A DNA stretch of 64,000 bases from Streptomyces catenulae (GCF_000718015.1 NZ_JODY01000008.1:62001-126000), one strand, 5' to 3'. Shown: positions 37,752-49,793, counted from the first letter of the stretch. Program-made: numbers and translations. Notes: generated by a model not told the origin, from the sequence alone.

Positions 37752-38570
37752 ATGTCCGACACCACACCCACCTGGGACCCGCAGCAGTATCTCCGGCACG
37801 CGGCGCACCGCGCCCGCCCCTTCCACGACCTCCTCGCCCGGGTGCCCGAACTGCCCGCGCACGGCCGCCCCGCCCGGATCGCCGACCTCGGCTGCGGCGC
37901 CGGCAACGTCACCGCCCTGCTCCTCGACCGCTGGCCCGACGCCCATGTCACCGGCCTCGACAACTCCGCCCCGATGCTGGCCGAGGCCGCCCCTCTCGCC
38001 GGACCCACCCCCGGCGGCGGCCGCCTCGACTTCGCCACCGCCGACGCCGCCGACTGGACCCCCGCCGAACGCTTCGACCTGATCGTCTCCAACGCCGCCC
38101 TCCAGTGGGTCCCCAACCACCCCGAGTCCTTCGGCCGCTGGCTCGACGCCCTCACCCCCGCAGGCACCTTCGCCTTCCAGGTCCCCGGCAACTTCACCGC
38201 CCCCAGCCACACCCTGCTGCGCGAACTGTGCGACACCCCGCGCTGGCGCGACCGCCTCGGCGGCCACGGCAGCCGCCACGTCCGCGTCCTCGAACCCGTC
38301 GACTACCTCGACCGCCTCACCGACCTCGGCTGCACCGCCGACGTCTGGGAGACCACCTACCTCCAGCTCCTCCAGGGCGAGGACCCCGTCCTCGACTGGG
38401 TCAAGGGCACCGCCCTGCGCCCCGTCCTCACCGCACTCGCCGACGACCCGGCCGCCCGCGAGGCATTCCTCACCGAATACCGCGACCTGCTCCGCACCGC
38501 CTACCCGCCCGGCCGCCACGGCACGGCCTTCCCCTTCCGCCGCATCTTCGCCGTGGCCCACCGCGGCTAG
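37752..38570 (+). CDS. tam: Trans-aconitate 2-methyltransferase
   Basis: 272 aa SAM-dependent methyltransferase that methylates trans-aconitate, an aconitase inhibitor formed under stress, so clearing it. SAM motif ADLGCGAGNVTALLLD near residue 38, acidic loop GLDNSAPML, motif VSNAALQWVPNHPE and the C-terminal substrate part. N-terminal WDPQQYLRHAAHRARPFHDLLARV is the classical Tam start. ATG 37752 is preceded by a weak GGGGTTACC. Paired with tamR. Confidence 0.95.
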   Translation: MSDTTPTWDPQQYLRHAAHRARPFHDLLARVPELPAHGRPARIADLGCGAGNVTALLLDRWPDAHVTGLDNSAPMLAEAAPLAGPTPGGGRLDFATADAADWTPAERFDLIVSNAALQWVPNHPESFGRWLDALTPAGTFAFQVPGNFTAPSHTLLRELCDTPRWRDRLGGHGSRHVRVLEPVDYLDRLTDLGCTADVWETTYLQLLQGEDPVLDWVKGTALRPVLTALADDPAAREAFLTEYRDLLRTAYPPGRHGTAFPFRRIFAVAHRG

Positions 38571-38591
38571 CCGACCACCAGGAGGAACGCC

Positions 38592-38972
38592 GTGATCACC
38601 GGACTCGACCATGTCCAGCTCGCCGCGCCCCCGGGCAGCGAACCCGCGCTACGGGCCTTCTACGCGGGGATCCTCGGGATGACGGAGGTGCCCAAACCGG
38701 AGCCGCTCGCCGCCCGCGGCGGCTGCTGGTTCGAGGCGGGAACCGCCCGCCTCCACCTCGGCATCGACCCCGGCCACCGCCCGTCCGCCAAGGCCCACGC
38801 GGCCTTCCGCGTCCCCGACGCCGACGCCCTCGCCGTCCGGCTGACCGCCGCGGGCGTCCCCGTCACCCGGGACGCCGCCCTGCCGGGCATCCGCCGCTGC
38901 TTCGCCCACGACCCGGCGGGCAACCGACTGGAGTTCCTGACGGCGGAGGATCCGCCCTCAGCAACGGGCTGA
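38592..38972 (+). CDS. VOC family (glyoxalase-like) protein
   Basis: 126 aa vicinal-oxygen-chelate fold. GTG start 21 nt after tam's stop with AGGAGG directly upstream. One pair of beta-alpha-beta-beta-beta modules: GLDHVQLAAP (metal His), FYAGILGMTEVPKP, LHLGIDPGH (second His), and C-terminal DPAGNRLEFL with the Glu ligand. It is probably co-transcribed with tam. Reaction unknown; many such proteins are lyases or dioxygenases. Confidence 0.9.
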   Translation: MITGLDHVQLAAPPGSEPALRAFYAGILGMTEVPKPEPLAARGGCWFEAGTARLHLGIDPGHRPSAKAHAAFRVPDADALAVRLTAAGVPVTRDAALPGIRRCFAHDPAGNRLEFLTAEDPPSATG

Positions 38973-38998
38973 CCTGCGCCTACGCCCGTATCGGCCGA

Positions 38999-39030
38999 GG
39001 GGGCCGGGGCCCGTGGCGCGCCCCGGCCCT
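38999..39030. terminator. Terminator between VOC and TetR genes
   Basis: Perfect 10-bp repeat GGGCCGGGGC (39001-39010) / GCCCCGGCCC (39020-39029), in the gap between converging genes. Confidence 0.65.
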
Positions 39031-39723
39031 TCAGTTCTTCCGGTGCCCCACCAGGCGCGGCCTGGCCTCCAGGCCGTCCAGACCGTGCCAGGCGAGGTTC
39101 ACCAGATGGGCGGCGACCTCCGCCTTCTTGGGCTTGCGGACGTCCAGCCACCACTGGCCGGTCAGCGCGACCATGCCGACCAGCGCCTGCGCGTACAGCG
39201 GCGCCAGCTTCGGGTCGAAACCGCGGGCCTTGAACTCCAGGCCCAGGATGTCCTCCACCTGGGTGGCGATATCGCTGATCAGCGACGCGAAGGTGCCGGT
39301 CGACTGGGCGACGGGGGAGTCCCGCACCAGGATGCGGAAGCCGTCCGTGAACGTCTCGATGTAGTCCAGGAGGGCGAACGCCGCCTGTTCGAGGAGTTCT
39401 CGCGGGTGACCTGCGGTGAGGGCGCCCGTCACCATGTCCAGGAGCTGCCGCATCTCGCGGTCGACGACGACGGCGTACAGCCCCTCCTTGCCGCCGAAGT
39501 GCTCGTACACCACCGGCTTGGAGACGCCCGCCTTCGCGGCGATCTCCTCCACCGAGGTGCCCTCGAAGCCCCGCTCGGCGAAGAGGGTGCGGCCGATGTC
39601 GAGCAGTTGCTCACGGCGCTCGGCGCCCGTCATCCGGACCCGCCGGGGCCGCCTCCCACCCCCGCCGGAGGAGGAAGCCTTGCCCTTGTTGCCGTTGCTC
39701 ACGCTGTTGCCGTCGATCGCCAC
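39031..39723 (-). CDS. TetR family regulator of the desaturase operon
   Basis: About 230 aa. TetR HTH: RREQLLDIGRTLFAERGFEG then VEEIAAKAGVSKPVVYEHFG. The C-terminal ligand domain is of the fatty-acyl or drug-sensing size. It starts a few bases after the desaturase stop (GTG at 39723; the longer frame runs into the desaturase), so the two are one operon. The TetR protein is the natural candidate to bind the inverted repeat at the desaturase promoter (40745-40771). Confidence 0.9.
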   Translation of the reverse strand: MAIDGNSVSNGNKGKASSSGGGGRRPRRVRMTGAERREQLLDIGRTLFAERGFEGTSVEEIAAKAGVSKPVVYEHFGGKEGLYAVVVDREMRQLLDMVTGALTAGHPRELLEQAAFALLDYIETFTDGFRILVRDSPVAQSTGTFASLISDIATQVEDILGLEFKARGFDPKLAPLYAQALVGMVALTGQWWLDVRKPKKAEVAAHLVNLAWHGLDGLEARPRLVGHRKN

Positions 39724-39730
39724 CAGACAA

Positions 39731-40711
39731 TCATGCCGCCTGGGCGGTCTCTTCCTTCCGCCGGGCATCGATGCGGGACGCCTGCGGCCACCGCACGTCG
39801 TACGCCCAGCCCGCCTTCTCGAACCAGCGGATCAGCCGCGCACTCGAATCCAGCTGCCCGCGCAGCACCCCGTGCCGGGCCGAGGTCGGGTCCGCGTGGT
39901 GCAGGTTGTGCCACGACTCACCGCAGGACAGGATCGCCAGCCACCACACGTTCCCCGACCGGTCACGCGACCTGAACGGCCGCTTGCCCACCGCATGGCA
40001 GATGGAGTTGATCGACCACGTCACGTGGTGCAGCAGCGCCACCCGCACCAGCGAACCCCAGAAGAACGCCGACAGCGCGCCCTGCCAGGACATCGTGGCC
40101 ACCCCGCCGATCAGCGGCGGCAGCAGCAGCGACACCGACGTCCACAGCACGAACTGCCGGGAGACCGCCCGCAGCGCCGGATCCTTCACCAGGTCCGGCG
40201 CGTACTTGTGCTGCGGCGTCTGCTCCTCGTCGAACATCCAGCCGATGTGCGCCCACCACAGGCCCTTCAGCAGCGCCGGGACCGTCTCGCCGTACCGCCA
40301 CGGCGAGTGCGGGTCACCCTCCGCGTCGGAGAACTTGTGGTGCCGCCGGTGATCGGCCACCCAGCGCACCAGCGGCCCCTCCACCGCCAGCGACCCCATG
40401 ATCGCCAGCGTGATCCGCAGCGGCCGCTTCGCCTTGAACGCACCGTGCGTGAAATACCGGTGGAAGCCGATCGTGATGCCGTGGCAGCCGACGTAATACA
40501 TCACCACCAGCAGCCCCAGATCCAGCCAGCTCACCCCCCACCCCCACGCCAGCGGCACCGCCGCGGCCAGCGCCAGGAACGGCACCGTGATGAACAGCAG
40601 CAGCGTGATCTGCTCGACGGAACCCTTGCTGTCACCGCCCAGCGTCGCCGACGGCAGCGGCGTACCGGTGGGCCTGGGCGACTCTTCGACGGTCTGCGGA
40701 TCAGCGGTCAT
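39731..40711 (-). CDS. Acyl-CoA/fatty acid desaturase
   Basis: 326 aa integral membrane di-iron enzyme that puts a cis double bond into fatty acyl chains. Three His boxes are present: HRYFTH, HRRHH and HNLHH, between four hydrophobic segments. ATG 40711 has GAGGGAC 8 nt upstream and yields MTADPQTVEESPRPTG, a normal N-terminus. Stearoyl-type (acyl-CoA/acyl-lipid) rather than soluble acyl-ACP class. Co-transcribed with the downstream TetR gene, suggesting feedback by unsaturated acyl-CoA. Confidence 0.95.
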   Translation of the reverse strand: MTADPQTVEESPRPTGTPLPSATLGGDSKGSVEQITLLLFITVPFLALAAAVPLAWGWGVSWLDLGLLVVMYYVGCHGITIGFHRYFTHGAFKAKRPLRITLAIMGSLAVEGPLVRWVADHRRHHKFSDAEGDPHSPWRYGETVPALLKGLWWAHIGWMFDEEQTPQHKYAPDLVKDPALRAVSRQFVLWTSVSLLLPPLIGGVATMSWQGALSAFFWGSLVRVALLHHVTWSINSICHAVGKRPFRSRDRSGNVWWLAILSCGESWHNLHHADPTSARHGVLRGQLDSSARLIRWFEKAGWAYDVRWPQASRIDARRKEETAQAA

Positions 40712-40744
40712 GTGGTGTCCCTCGTCGGGGGCTCGGGGCACGGC

Positions 40745-40771
40745 TACGGAACCGTAACCTACGGTTTCGTA
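40745..40771. promoter_or_regulatory. TetR-type operator at the desaturase promoter
   Basis: TACGGAACCGTA (40745-40756) and TACGGTTTCGTA (40760-40771) are inverted repeats with a 3-bp spacer (11 of 12 positions match). They are 34-60 bp upstream of the desaturase ATG. A reverse-strand promoter is suggested by TTGTCC and CATACT (16-bp spacing) just upstream, so the operator covers the start site region. Confidence 0.75.
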
Positions 40772-41154
40772 AGTATGGCAGCGCGCAAGCCCCGGACAAG
40801 GCTGTGACAGGCCTGTACCCGCCAGCGGGGTGCACCGCCCGACCGCCGCACCGCGCCCGGCACACCGCCCCCGCCCACCCCTGACCTGCGGCCCCGCCCC
40901 GACAGCCGGTTTCCAGCCGGTGGACGGTGTGACCACCCTCCGAACGGGAGACCTATCCTGGTGGGCGTCGGACAGCGCGGTCCGCACCCCGCCCACAAGC
41001 CCGGACGTGCATCCCGTCGCCCGCGCCCCACCGGTACGAAGGAGCCGCGAAGCGACGCACCTCCCGTGCCGTCGCCCGCCGCGCCCCCAGGCCGCACCGG
41101 CCCCGGACGGCCCGGCACGACGCCCCGCCCAGATCGCCGCAAGGAGCCGCACCT
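40772..41154. other. 383-bp spacer before ppc
   Basis: No gene found. A -10-like TATCCT is at 40954-40959 and could drive a roughly 190-nt ppc leader. A short Pro/Arg-rich forward frame (40961-41158) has no ribosome binding site and was not called. Confidence 0.4.
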
Positions 41155-43944
<2,790 letters not shown>

Positions 43945-43966
43945 CCACCACCCCGCACCACACCAC

Positions 43967-44000
43967 GGCGGCCCGCCCCCGACACCGGGAGCGGGCCGCC
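43967..44000 (+). terminator. Terminator after ppc
   Basis: Perfect 10-bp inverted repeat GGCGGCCCGC / GCGGGCCGCC with a 14-nt loop, 23 nt after the stop codon. Confidence 0.7.
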
Positions 44001-44046
44001 ACCCTTCCACCACGCTTCGTACGCGCACTGCGGCGCAGCCGTACGA

Positions 44047-44568
44047 CTACAACGCCACCCACGCCCCCACCAGCAACGCCACCCCGGCCAGCCCCATCCC
44101 CCACGCCGTACGCCGCCACCGCAGCCCACCGGCCACCACCAACGCCGCCAGCAACAACGCCCCCGCGAACGGCACCCACGCATGCAGCACACCCGCCGGG
44201 CCCGTCCGCACCGCACGATCACCCGTCGGCCGCAACACCACCGTGACCCGCTCACCCACACCGGGCGACGCCGCCTTCACCAGCGACACCCGATCCCGCG
44301 ACCGGCCCTCACCCTCCGGCGTGAACGGCCCCGCACACCGCTCGTCGTCACACGACGCCACCTTCACCGTGCCGTGCTCACGGCCCGACCACCCCATCGC
44401 GTACTGCGCCGACCCCCACGACGTCCACGCACCCGCCACCAGCAACACCGCCGCCACCAGCACCAGCAGCCCGTTCCGGACGAGCAGCATCACCCCGAAG
44501 GCACTCTCACCCGCCCGCCGGGTACGACTGCGTTTGACCGGTCTGGACCCCACACTGCCTCTGGACAT
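44047..44568 (-). CDS. Hypothetical membrane protein (DUF3592-like)
   Basis: About 173 aa with a hydrophobic helix near residue 30 (VRNGLLVLVAAVLLVAGAW) and a hydrophobic pair at the C-terminus (WVPFAGALLLAALVVAGGL, TAWGMGLAGVALLVGAWVAL). Between them is an external or luminal domain of about 80 residues with two Cys (CDDERCAGPF) and a beta-rich VRVSLV-like stretch. No catalytic motif. The layout resembles small Streptomyces DUF3592-type proteins. The start could be ATG 44568 or GTG 44595. Likely on the same strand unit as pth. Confidence 0.7.
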   Translation of the reverse strand: MSRGSVGSRPVKRSRTRRAGESAFGVMLLVRNGLLVLVAAVLLVAGAWTSWGSAQYAMGWSGREHGTVKVASCDDERCAGPFTPEGEGRSRDRVSLVKAASPGVGERVTVVLRPTGDRAVRTGPAGVLHAWVPFAGALLLAALVVAGGLRWRRTAWGMGLAGVALLVGAWVAL

Positions 44569-44668
44569 GCCCGGGATCTTTGGCCATGCCCCCACACGCG
44601 GTCAACCTACGGCGACCCCCGAAAACCCCCACCCGAGCCACCCCCACACCCCGACCCGCACCCCCACC

Positions 44669-45256
44669 TCACGAGTTGTACGCGCTCTGCGCCCGCTCCA
44701 ACCCCTCCAGGACCAACGCCTCGACCGCATCCGCCGCACGGTCCACGAAATAGTCCAACTCCTTGCGCTCCGCCGCCCCGAAATCCTTCAACACGAAATC
44801 CGCCACCTGCATCCGCCCCGGCGGCCGCCCGATCCCGAACCGCACCCGGTGATACTCCGCACCCGACGACTTCGTGATCGACTTCAGACCGTTGTGCCCG
44901 TTGTCACCACCGCCCAACTTCAACCGCAGCGCACCGTAATCGATATCCAACTCGTCATGGACCGCAACGATCTGCCCCACCGGAACCTTGTAGAAATCCC
45001 GCAACGCCGACACCGGCCCACCCGACAGATTCATGAACGACATCGGCTTGGCCACCACCACCCGACGACTCCCCGGACCCGGCGGACCCACCCGGCCCTC
45101 CACCACCTGCGCCCGCGCCTTGTGCGCCTTGAACTTCCCCCGCATCCGCTCCGCCAGCAGATCCGCCACCATGAAACCCACATTGTGACGATTGCCCGCA
45201 TACTCCGGACCCGGATTACCCAACCCCACCACGAGCCACGGCTCGGCGTCCGCCAT
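44669..45256 (-). CDS. pth: Peptidyl-tRNA hydrolase
   Basis: 195 aa enzyme that frees tRNA from peptidyl-tRNA dropped by ribosomes. Motifs: [20 protein letters not shown] with the catalytic His, [20 protein letters not shown] with the catalytic Asp, and [15 protein letters not shown] 45256 is 8 nt after GGGAG. It follows rplY (L25) on the same strand, as in M. tuberculosis (pth-rplY-...-prsA-glmU). Confidence 0.96.
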   Translation of the reverse strand: MADAEPWLVVGLGNPGPEYAGNRHNVGFMVADLLAERMRGKFKAHKARAQVVEGRVGPPGPGSRRVVVAKPMSFMNLSGGPVSALRDFYKVPVGQIVAVHDELDIDYGALRLKLGGGDNGHNGLKSITKSSGAEYHRVRFGIGRPPGRMQVADFVLKDFGAAERKELDYFVDRAADAVEALVLEGLERAQSAYNS

Positions 45257-45331
45257 CTCCACCACTCCCGCATCCACCCGGCACCACACCGAGCACCGAC
45301 AACCCGCCACCACAACGGGCCACGAAACAAC

Positions 45332-45373
45332 CCAACCGCCACCCCGCACCCGAAGGCGCGCGGCAGCGGTTGG
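45332..45373 (-). terminator. Terminator between L25 and pth
   Basis: CCAACCGC (45332-45339) pairs with GCGGTTGG (45366-45373), with a nested CCGC/GCGG hairpin in the loop. Lies directly after the L25 stop on the reverse strand. Confidence 0.5.
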
Positions 45374-45405
45374 AAAACGTCCTACCAGACGGCAGGGACG
45401 ACGAC

Positions 45406-45996
45406 TCAGCCCTCGGCCGAAGCGTCCTCACCCTCGGCCGACTCCGCAGCGGCCTCCGCCTGCGCGGCGACGACCTGCAGAACAACGGCGTCGTCCTCGA
45501 CGGCCAGCGAGGTACCGGCGGGCAGCACAACATCCTTCGCCTGCACCGAGTCACCCGCGGTCAGACCGGCGATCGACACCGTGACCGACTCCGGCAGGTG
45601 CGTGGCCTCGGCCTCGACCGACAGGGTGTTCATCAGGTGCTCCAGCAGGTTCGAACCCGGGGCCAGGTCACCCTCGGTCACGATCGGCACCTCGACGGTG
45701 ACCTTCTCGCCCTTCTTCACAGCGAGGAAGTCGACGTGCACCAGGAAGCCACGGATGGCCTCACGCTGCACAGCCTTCGGGATGACCAGCTCGTCCTTAC
45801 CGTCCACGTCCAGACGGAGCAGCACGTTCGGGGTCTTCAGCGCCATCATCAGCGCGTGGTTGTGGATCGCCACGTGCTTCGGCTCGGCGCCGTGACCGTA
45901 GATGACCGCGGGAACCAGGTTCTCGCGACGCGCCTGACGCGCCGCACCCTTACCGAACTCGGTACGAACCTGGGCGGTGAGCTTGACCTCAGCCAT
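45406..45996 (-). CDS. rplY: Ribosomal protein bL25 / general stress protein Ctc
   Basis: 196 aa, the long (TL5/CTC) form: an N-terminal 5S rRNA-binding L25 domain ([34 protein letters not shown]) then a C-terminal beta domain and an Ala/Glu-rich tail of about 20 residues. ATG 45996 has GAGGAG 8 nt upstream. It follows prs in the same direction (gap about 190 bp), conserved with M. tuberculosis rplY downstream of prsA. Confidence 0.96.
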   Translation of the reverse strand: MAEVKLTAQVRTEFGKGAARQARRENLVPAVIYGHGAEPKHVAIHNHALMMALKTPNVLLRLDVDGKDELVIPKAVQREAIRGFLVHVDFLAVKKGEKVTVEVPIVTEGDLAPGSNLLEHLMNTLSVEAEATHLPESVTVSIAGLTAGDSVQAKDVVLPAGTSLAVEDDAVVLQVVAAQAEAAAESAEGEDASAEG

Positions 45997-46083
45997 GACA
46001 GCACTCCTCGTAACTCGGAAAACGGTGACCGTTACCCGGCCCACGACAGACCTGCTACGAAGAGCGCGTCGATAACGGACCGC

Positions 46084-46101
46084 CGCACACACAGGTGCGG
46101 C
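46084..46101. terminator. Hairpin between prs and rplY
   Basis: CCGCAC (46084-46089) / GTGCGG (46096-46101) with loop ACACAG, in the 186-bp gap downstream of prs. May be a terminator or part of the L25 leader; evidence is a six-bp stem only. Confidence 0.35.
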
Positions 46102-46182
46102 CTCCCTCGCCGAGCAACTCCGTGAGTCTACCCGGCCGGGAGGCCGCCCCAAAGTCGATCAGCCCACAGGCCGATCAGCGCC

Positions 46183-47157
46183 TCACTGCTCGTCGAAGAG
46201 GCTCGTCACCGAACCGTCCTCGAACACCTCACGGATCGCCCGCGCCACGGTCGGCGCCATCGACAGCACCGTGATCTTGTCCAGCTCCAGCTCCGAAGGC
46301 GTCGGCAGCGTATTCGTGAACACGAACTCACTCACCTTCGAATTCTTCAGCCGATCCGCCGCCGGACCCGACAGCACACCGTGCGTCGCCGTCACGATCA
46401 CATCCGCCGCACCGTTCGCGAACAGCGCATCCGCCGCCGCACAGATCGTGCCACCCGTGTCGATCATGTCGTCGACCAGGACACACACCCGGTCCTTCAC
46501 ATCACCGACCACCTCATGCACGGTGACCTGATTCGCCACATCCTTGTCACGCCGCTTGTGCACAATCGCCAGCGGCGCACCCAGACGGTCACACCAACGA
46601 TCCGCCACCCGCACCCGACCCGCGTCCGGCGACACAACGGTCAGCTTGTTGCGGTCGACCTTCGCACCCACATAATCCGCCAGCACCGGCAGCGCGAACA
46701 GATGGTCCACCGGACCGTCGAAGAAGCCCATGATCTGATCCGTGTGCAGATCGACCGTGACAATACGGTCCGCACCCGCCGTCTTCATCAGATCCGCGAT
46801 CAGCCGCGCCGAAATCGGCTCACGACCACGGTGCTTCTTGTCCTGCCGCGCATAACCGTAGAACGGCACGACCACGGTGATGCTCCGGGCCGAAGCCCGC
46901 TTCAACGCATCAATCATGATCAGCTGTTCCATGATCCACTTATTGATCGGAGCCGTATGGCTCTGAATCAGAAAGCAGTCCGCGCCACGCGCCGATTCCT
47001 GGTAACGGACGTAGATCTCACCATTGGCGAAGTCGAACGCCTTCGTCGGGACCAGGCCGACACCCAGCTGGTGCGCGACCTCCTCGGCCAGCTCAGGGTG
47101 GGCACGTCCGGAGAAGAGCATCAGCTTCTTCTCGCCGGTCGTCTTGATCCCGGTCAC
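46183..47157 (-). CDS. prs: Ribose-phosphate pyrophosphokinase
   Basis: 324 aa enzyme making PRPP from ribose-5-phosphate and ATP. Class I signature: FANGEIYVR, catalytic-loop area VVPFYGYARQDKKHRGREPI, VDLHTDQIMGFFDGP, and PRPP loop VCVLVDDMIDTGGTI. Length equals bacterial Prs (about 315-325). Lies 71 bp after glmU on the same strand, the typical gcaD-prs pair. Confidence 0.97.
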   Translation of the reverse strand: MTGIKTTGEKKLMLFSGRAHPELAEEVAHQLGVGLVPTKAFDFANGEIYVRYQESARGADCFLIQSHTAPINKWIMEQLIMIDALKRASARSITVVVPFYGYARQDKKHRGREPISARLIADLMKTAGADRIVTVDLHTDQIMGFFDGPVDHLFALPVLADYVGAKVDRNKLTVVSPDAGRVRVADRWCDRLGAPLAIVHKRRDKDVANQVTVHEVVGDVKDRVCVLVDDMIDTGGTICAAADALFANGAADVIVTATHGVLSGPAADRLKNSKVSEFVFTNTLPTPSELELDKITVLSMAPTVARAIREVFEDGSVTSLFDEQ

Positions 47158-47228
47158 AGCAAATCTCCTCGAATTCCTGTTTGCGTGCGCTCAACACGGT
47201 ACGCCCCGCACGGCGCACCACGGCACGG

Positions 47229-48725
47229 TCAGCGCTCGCCCTCGGACTCCTGGCGAGCGGAAGAAGCAGCCTGCGCGGCGGCACTCCCAGGCCGCTTACG
47301 CGCGACCCAACCCTCGATATTCCGCTGCTGGCCACGCGCGACCGCCAACGAACCCGGGGGCACATCCTTGGTGATGACCGAACCCGCCGCGGTATACGCG
47401 CCGTCCCCGATCGTGACAGGAGCCACAAACATGTTGTCCGACCCCGTCTTGCAATGCGAACCGACCGTCGTGTGATGCTTCGCCTCACCGTCGTAATTCA
47501 CAAAGACACTCGCCGCGCCGATATTGGTGTACTCACCGATCGTCGCATCCCCCACATACGACAGATGAGGAACCTTCGTCCCCGCACCGATCGACGCGTT
47601 CTTCATCTCGACATACGTACCGGCCTTCGCCTTCGCCCCCAGCACCGTCCCCGGACGCAGATACGCATACGGACCCACCGACGCCCCCGCACCGATCTCC
47701 GCACCCTCCGCCACCGTGAACGACGCCACCGCGCCCTCCCCGACAACCGTGTCCGTGAGCCGCGAATGCGGACCCACCTCGGCACCCGACGCCACCCGCG
47801 TCGCACCCAGCAACTGCGTCCCCGGATGCACCACCGCGTCCGCACCGAACGCCACCGACACATCCACCCACGTCGACGCCGGATCCACCACCGTCACACC
47901 CGCGAGCATCGCCCGCTCCAACAGCCGCTCGTTCAACAGCCGCCGCGCCTGCGCCAACTGCACCCGGTTGTTGATCCCCAGAATCTCCCGGTGATCCCCG
48001 GCCACCGCCGCACCCACCCGGTGCCCGGCCTCCCGCAGAATCCCCAGCACATCCGTGAGGTACTCCTCACCCTGACTGTTGTCCGTACGCACCTTGCCCA
48101 GCGCCTCGGCCAGCAGCCGCGCATCGAACGCGAACACCCCGGAATTGATCTCCCGGATCGCCCGCTGCGCCGGACTCGCGTCCTTGTGCTCGACGATCTC
48201 CGTCACCGCGCCGCCCGCACCGTCCCGCACGATCCGGCCGTAGCCCGTCGCGTCCGGCACCTCCGCGGAGAGCACCGTCACGGCGTTGCCGTCCGCGGCG
48301 TGCGTCTCACCGAGGCGACGCAGCGTCTCCCCCGTCAGCAGCGGCGTGTCCCCGCAGACCACCACGACGGTGCCGTCCAGCGCCGCACCGTCGGCGGTCA
48401 GCTCCTCCAGGCCCATCCGCACGGCGTGCCCGGTGCCGTTCTGCTCGTGCTGCACGGCGGTACGGACCGCCGGGTCGATCTCGGTCAGATGCGCCCGGAC
48501 CTGGTCACGGGCGTGGCCCACGACGACGACGAGGTGCTCGGGGTCCAGCTCGCGGGAGGCGGCGACGACGTGCCCGACGAGGGACCGTCCGCAGAGGGTG
48601 TGGAGGACCTTGGGGGTCGCCGATTTCATGCGGGTTCCCTCACCCGCGGCGAGAACGACGACGGCCGCCAGTGGGGTCTCCCCCGTCCGGGCGGAGCCGA
48701 GAACGGGAGGAAGGTTGGCGCTCAC
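47229..48725 (-). CDS. glmU: Bifunctional GlmU (glucosamine-1-P acetyltransferase / UTP uridylyltransferase)
   Basis: 498 aa enzyme making UDP-GlcNAc for peptidoglycan. The N-terminal pyrophosphorylase domain has VVLAAGEGTRMKSATPKVLH and GDTPLL; the C-terminal domain has the left-handed beta-helix hexapeptide run (GADAVVHPGTQLLGATRVAS...GSVITKDVPPG) with the acetyltransferase His in NYDGEAKHHTTVG. The C-terminal extension RKRPGSAAAQAASSARQ is typical of actinobacteria. First gene of glmU-prs. Confidence 0.97.
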   Translation of the reverse strand: MSANLPPVLGSARTGETPLAAVVVLAAGEGTRMKSATPKVLHTLCGRSLVGHVVAASRELDPEHLVVVVGHARDQVRAHLTEIDPAVRTAVQHEQNGTGHAVRMGLEELTADGAALDGTVVVVCGDTPLLTGETLRRLGETHAADGNAVTVLSAEVPDATGYGRIVRDGAGGAVTEIVEHKDASPAQRAIREINSGVFAFDARLLAEALGKVRTDNSQGEEYLTDVLGILREAGHRVGAAVAGDHREILGINNRVQLAQARRLLNERLLERAMLAGVTVVDPASTWVDVSVAFGADAVVHPGTQLLGATRVASGAEVGPHSRLTDTVVGEGAVASFTVAEGAEIGAGASVGPYAYLRPGTVLGAKAKAGTYVEMKNASIGAGTKVPHLSYVGDATIGEYTNIGAASVFVNYDGEAKHHTTVGSHCKTGSDNMFVAPVTIGDGAYTAAGSVITKDVPPGSLAVARGQQRNIEGWVARKRPGSAAAQAASSARQESEGER

Positions 48726-48846
48726 GGAGGTGCCCTTCGGCTTCTTGGCTACTTCGGGTGGTGGACATCCGAAGGATACCGGGGCGTATTCCTGGAGAAA
48801 CGCATGCGGGTCCCGACCTGTCGGCCGGGACCCGAACGTTGCTTTG

Positions 48847-48918
48847 CTCCCCCGCCAGGACTCGAACCCGGACAGATGGCACCAAAAGCCACAGTGCTGC
48901 CAATTACACCACGGGGGA
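48847..48918 (-). tRNA. tRNA-Gln(TTG)
   Basis: 72-nt cloverleaf read on the reverse strand. Acceptor stem TCCCCCG/CGGGGGA with discriminator G, D-arm GGTGTAATTGGCAGCAC, anticodon loop TTTTGGT giving anticodon TTG (Gln), T-arm with GGGTTCGAGTCC. CCA is not encoded. Confidence 0.95.
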
Positions 48919-48944
48919 ACGAAGCGACTAAAACGGACATCGTG

Positions 48945-49793
48945 TCAGCTTGGCTGCTTCGCTCCCAACACTATGCCGTACCACCAGCCTTCGATGCGAC
49001 GGTATAGGTCGGCGCCTTGCAGGACGCGGATCACCAGGCAGCCTCGATAGTCCCCTTCCGTGTTCTTGCGCACGGTCTTGGGGTTGTGCTTCTTGAGTGC
49101 TGTCTTGCCGAGGGCGGAGACGTCGATTCCGACGAGGTCGGCCCAGTAGCGCTCGGCGGCAGGAGTATCGGCTGACTCGTGAATCATCACGTGGCAGCGC
49201 AGACCCCCTGTCTCGACACCCAACAGCTTCAGCCACGCCAGGTAGACCGTGATCATGTCCGGGTCGCTGTTGACGAATTGCACGCTCTCGCGGCGGGCGT
49301 ACGGCTTGCTCTTGGCGCCCTCGGCCCAGTACAGCCCCACGCCTAGCAGGAACAGTTCCCGGTCCGTGAGCGTCCCGATCTCCTTCGTCGCCGCCGCCTT
49401 CGTCTCCGCCGTCCGTCGGTCGCGTTCCTCGCGGTACGGCGCCCAGCGGGCCTCCCGCATCCGGTGCATCTCTTCCGGTGACTTCGTGGGTTTGGGCAGG
49501 TCGCGGACCCAGAGGGAGACCGAGCTCTTGGAGACGTCCAGCTCGGCGACGATCTCGTCGTAGGTCCGGCCCGCGCGGCGCAGGTCGCGGGCGCGTGCGC
49601 GGAGGTCGTCCTTGGCGTTGGGGCGTTTGGTCCACTCGGGAGGCGGTTCGCCTTCGAGGAGGTCGGTCAGGGTGCCGTCGGCGAGTGGGCCGAGTCGCTC
49701 GCGTATCTGGCGGCGGCTGAGACCGGCGCGGCGGAGGGCGATGGCTTCGGTGCGTGGCGCTGCGTGGCGCTGGTGGGCGCTGTTGTGCGGCAT
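48945..49793 (-). CDS. HTH protein upstream of tRNA-Gln (possible LAGLIDADG-fold relative)
   Basis: 282 aa. Two HTH-like segments come first (RRAGLSRRQIRERLGPLADG and DEIVAELDVSKSSVSLWVRD), the second like a resolvase or sigma-type HTH. The C-terminal part has LFLLGVGLYWAEGAKSK, FVNSDPDMITVYLAWLKLLGV and KHNPKTVRKN, recalling proteins with LAGLIDADG-type endonuclease folds; the catalytic pair is not clear. It ends 26 bp before the tRNA-Gln on the same strand, so they may be co-transcribed. Function unknown. Confidence 0.8.
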   Translation of the reverse strand: MPHNSAHQRHAAPRTEAIALRRAGLSRRQIRERLGPLADGTLTDLLEGEPPPEWTKRPNAKDDLRARARDLRRAGRTYDEIVAELDVSKSSVSLWVRDLPKPTKSPEEMHRMREARWAPYREERDRRTAETKAAATKEIGTLTDRELFLLGVGLYWAEGAKSKPYARRESVQFVNSDPDMITVYLAWLKLLGVETGGLRCHVMIHESADTPAAERYWADLVGIDVSALGKTALKKHNPKTVRKNTEGDYRGCLVIRVLQGADLYRRIEGWWYGIVLGAKQPS

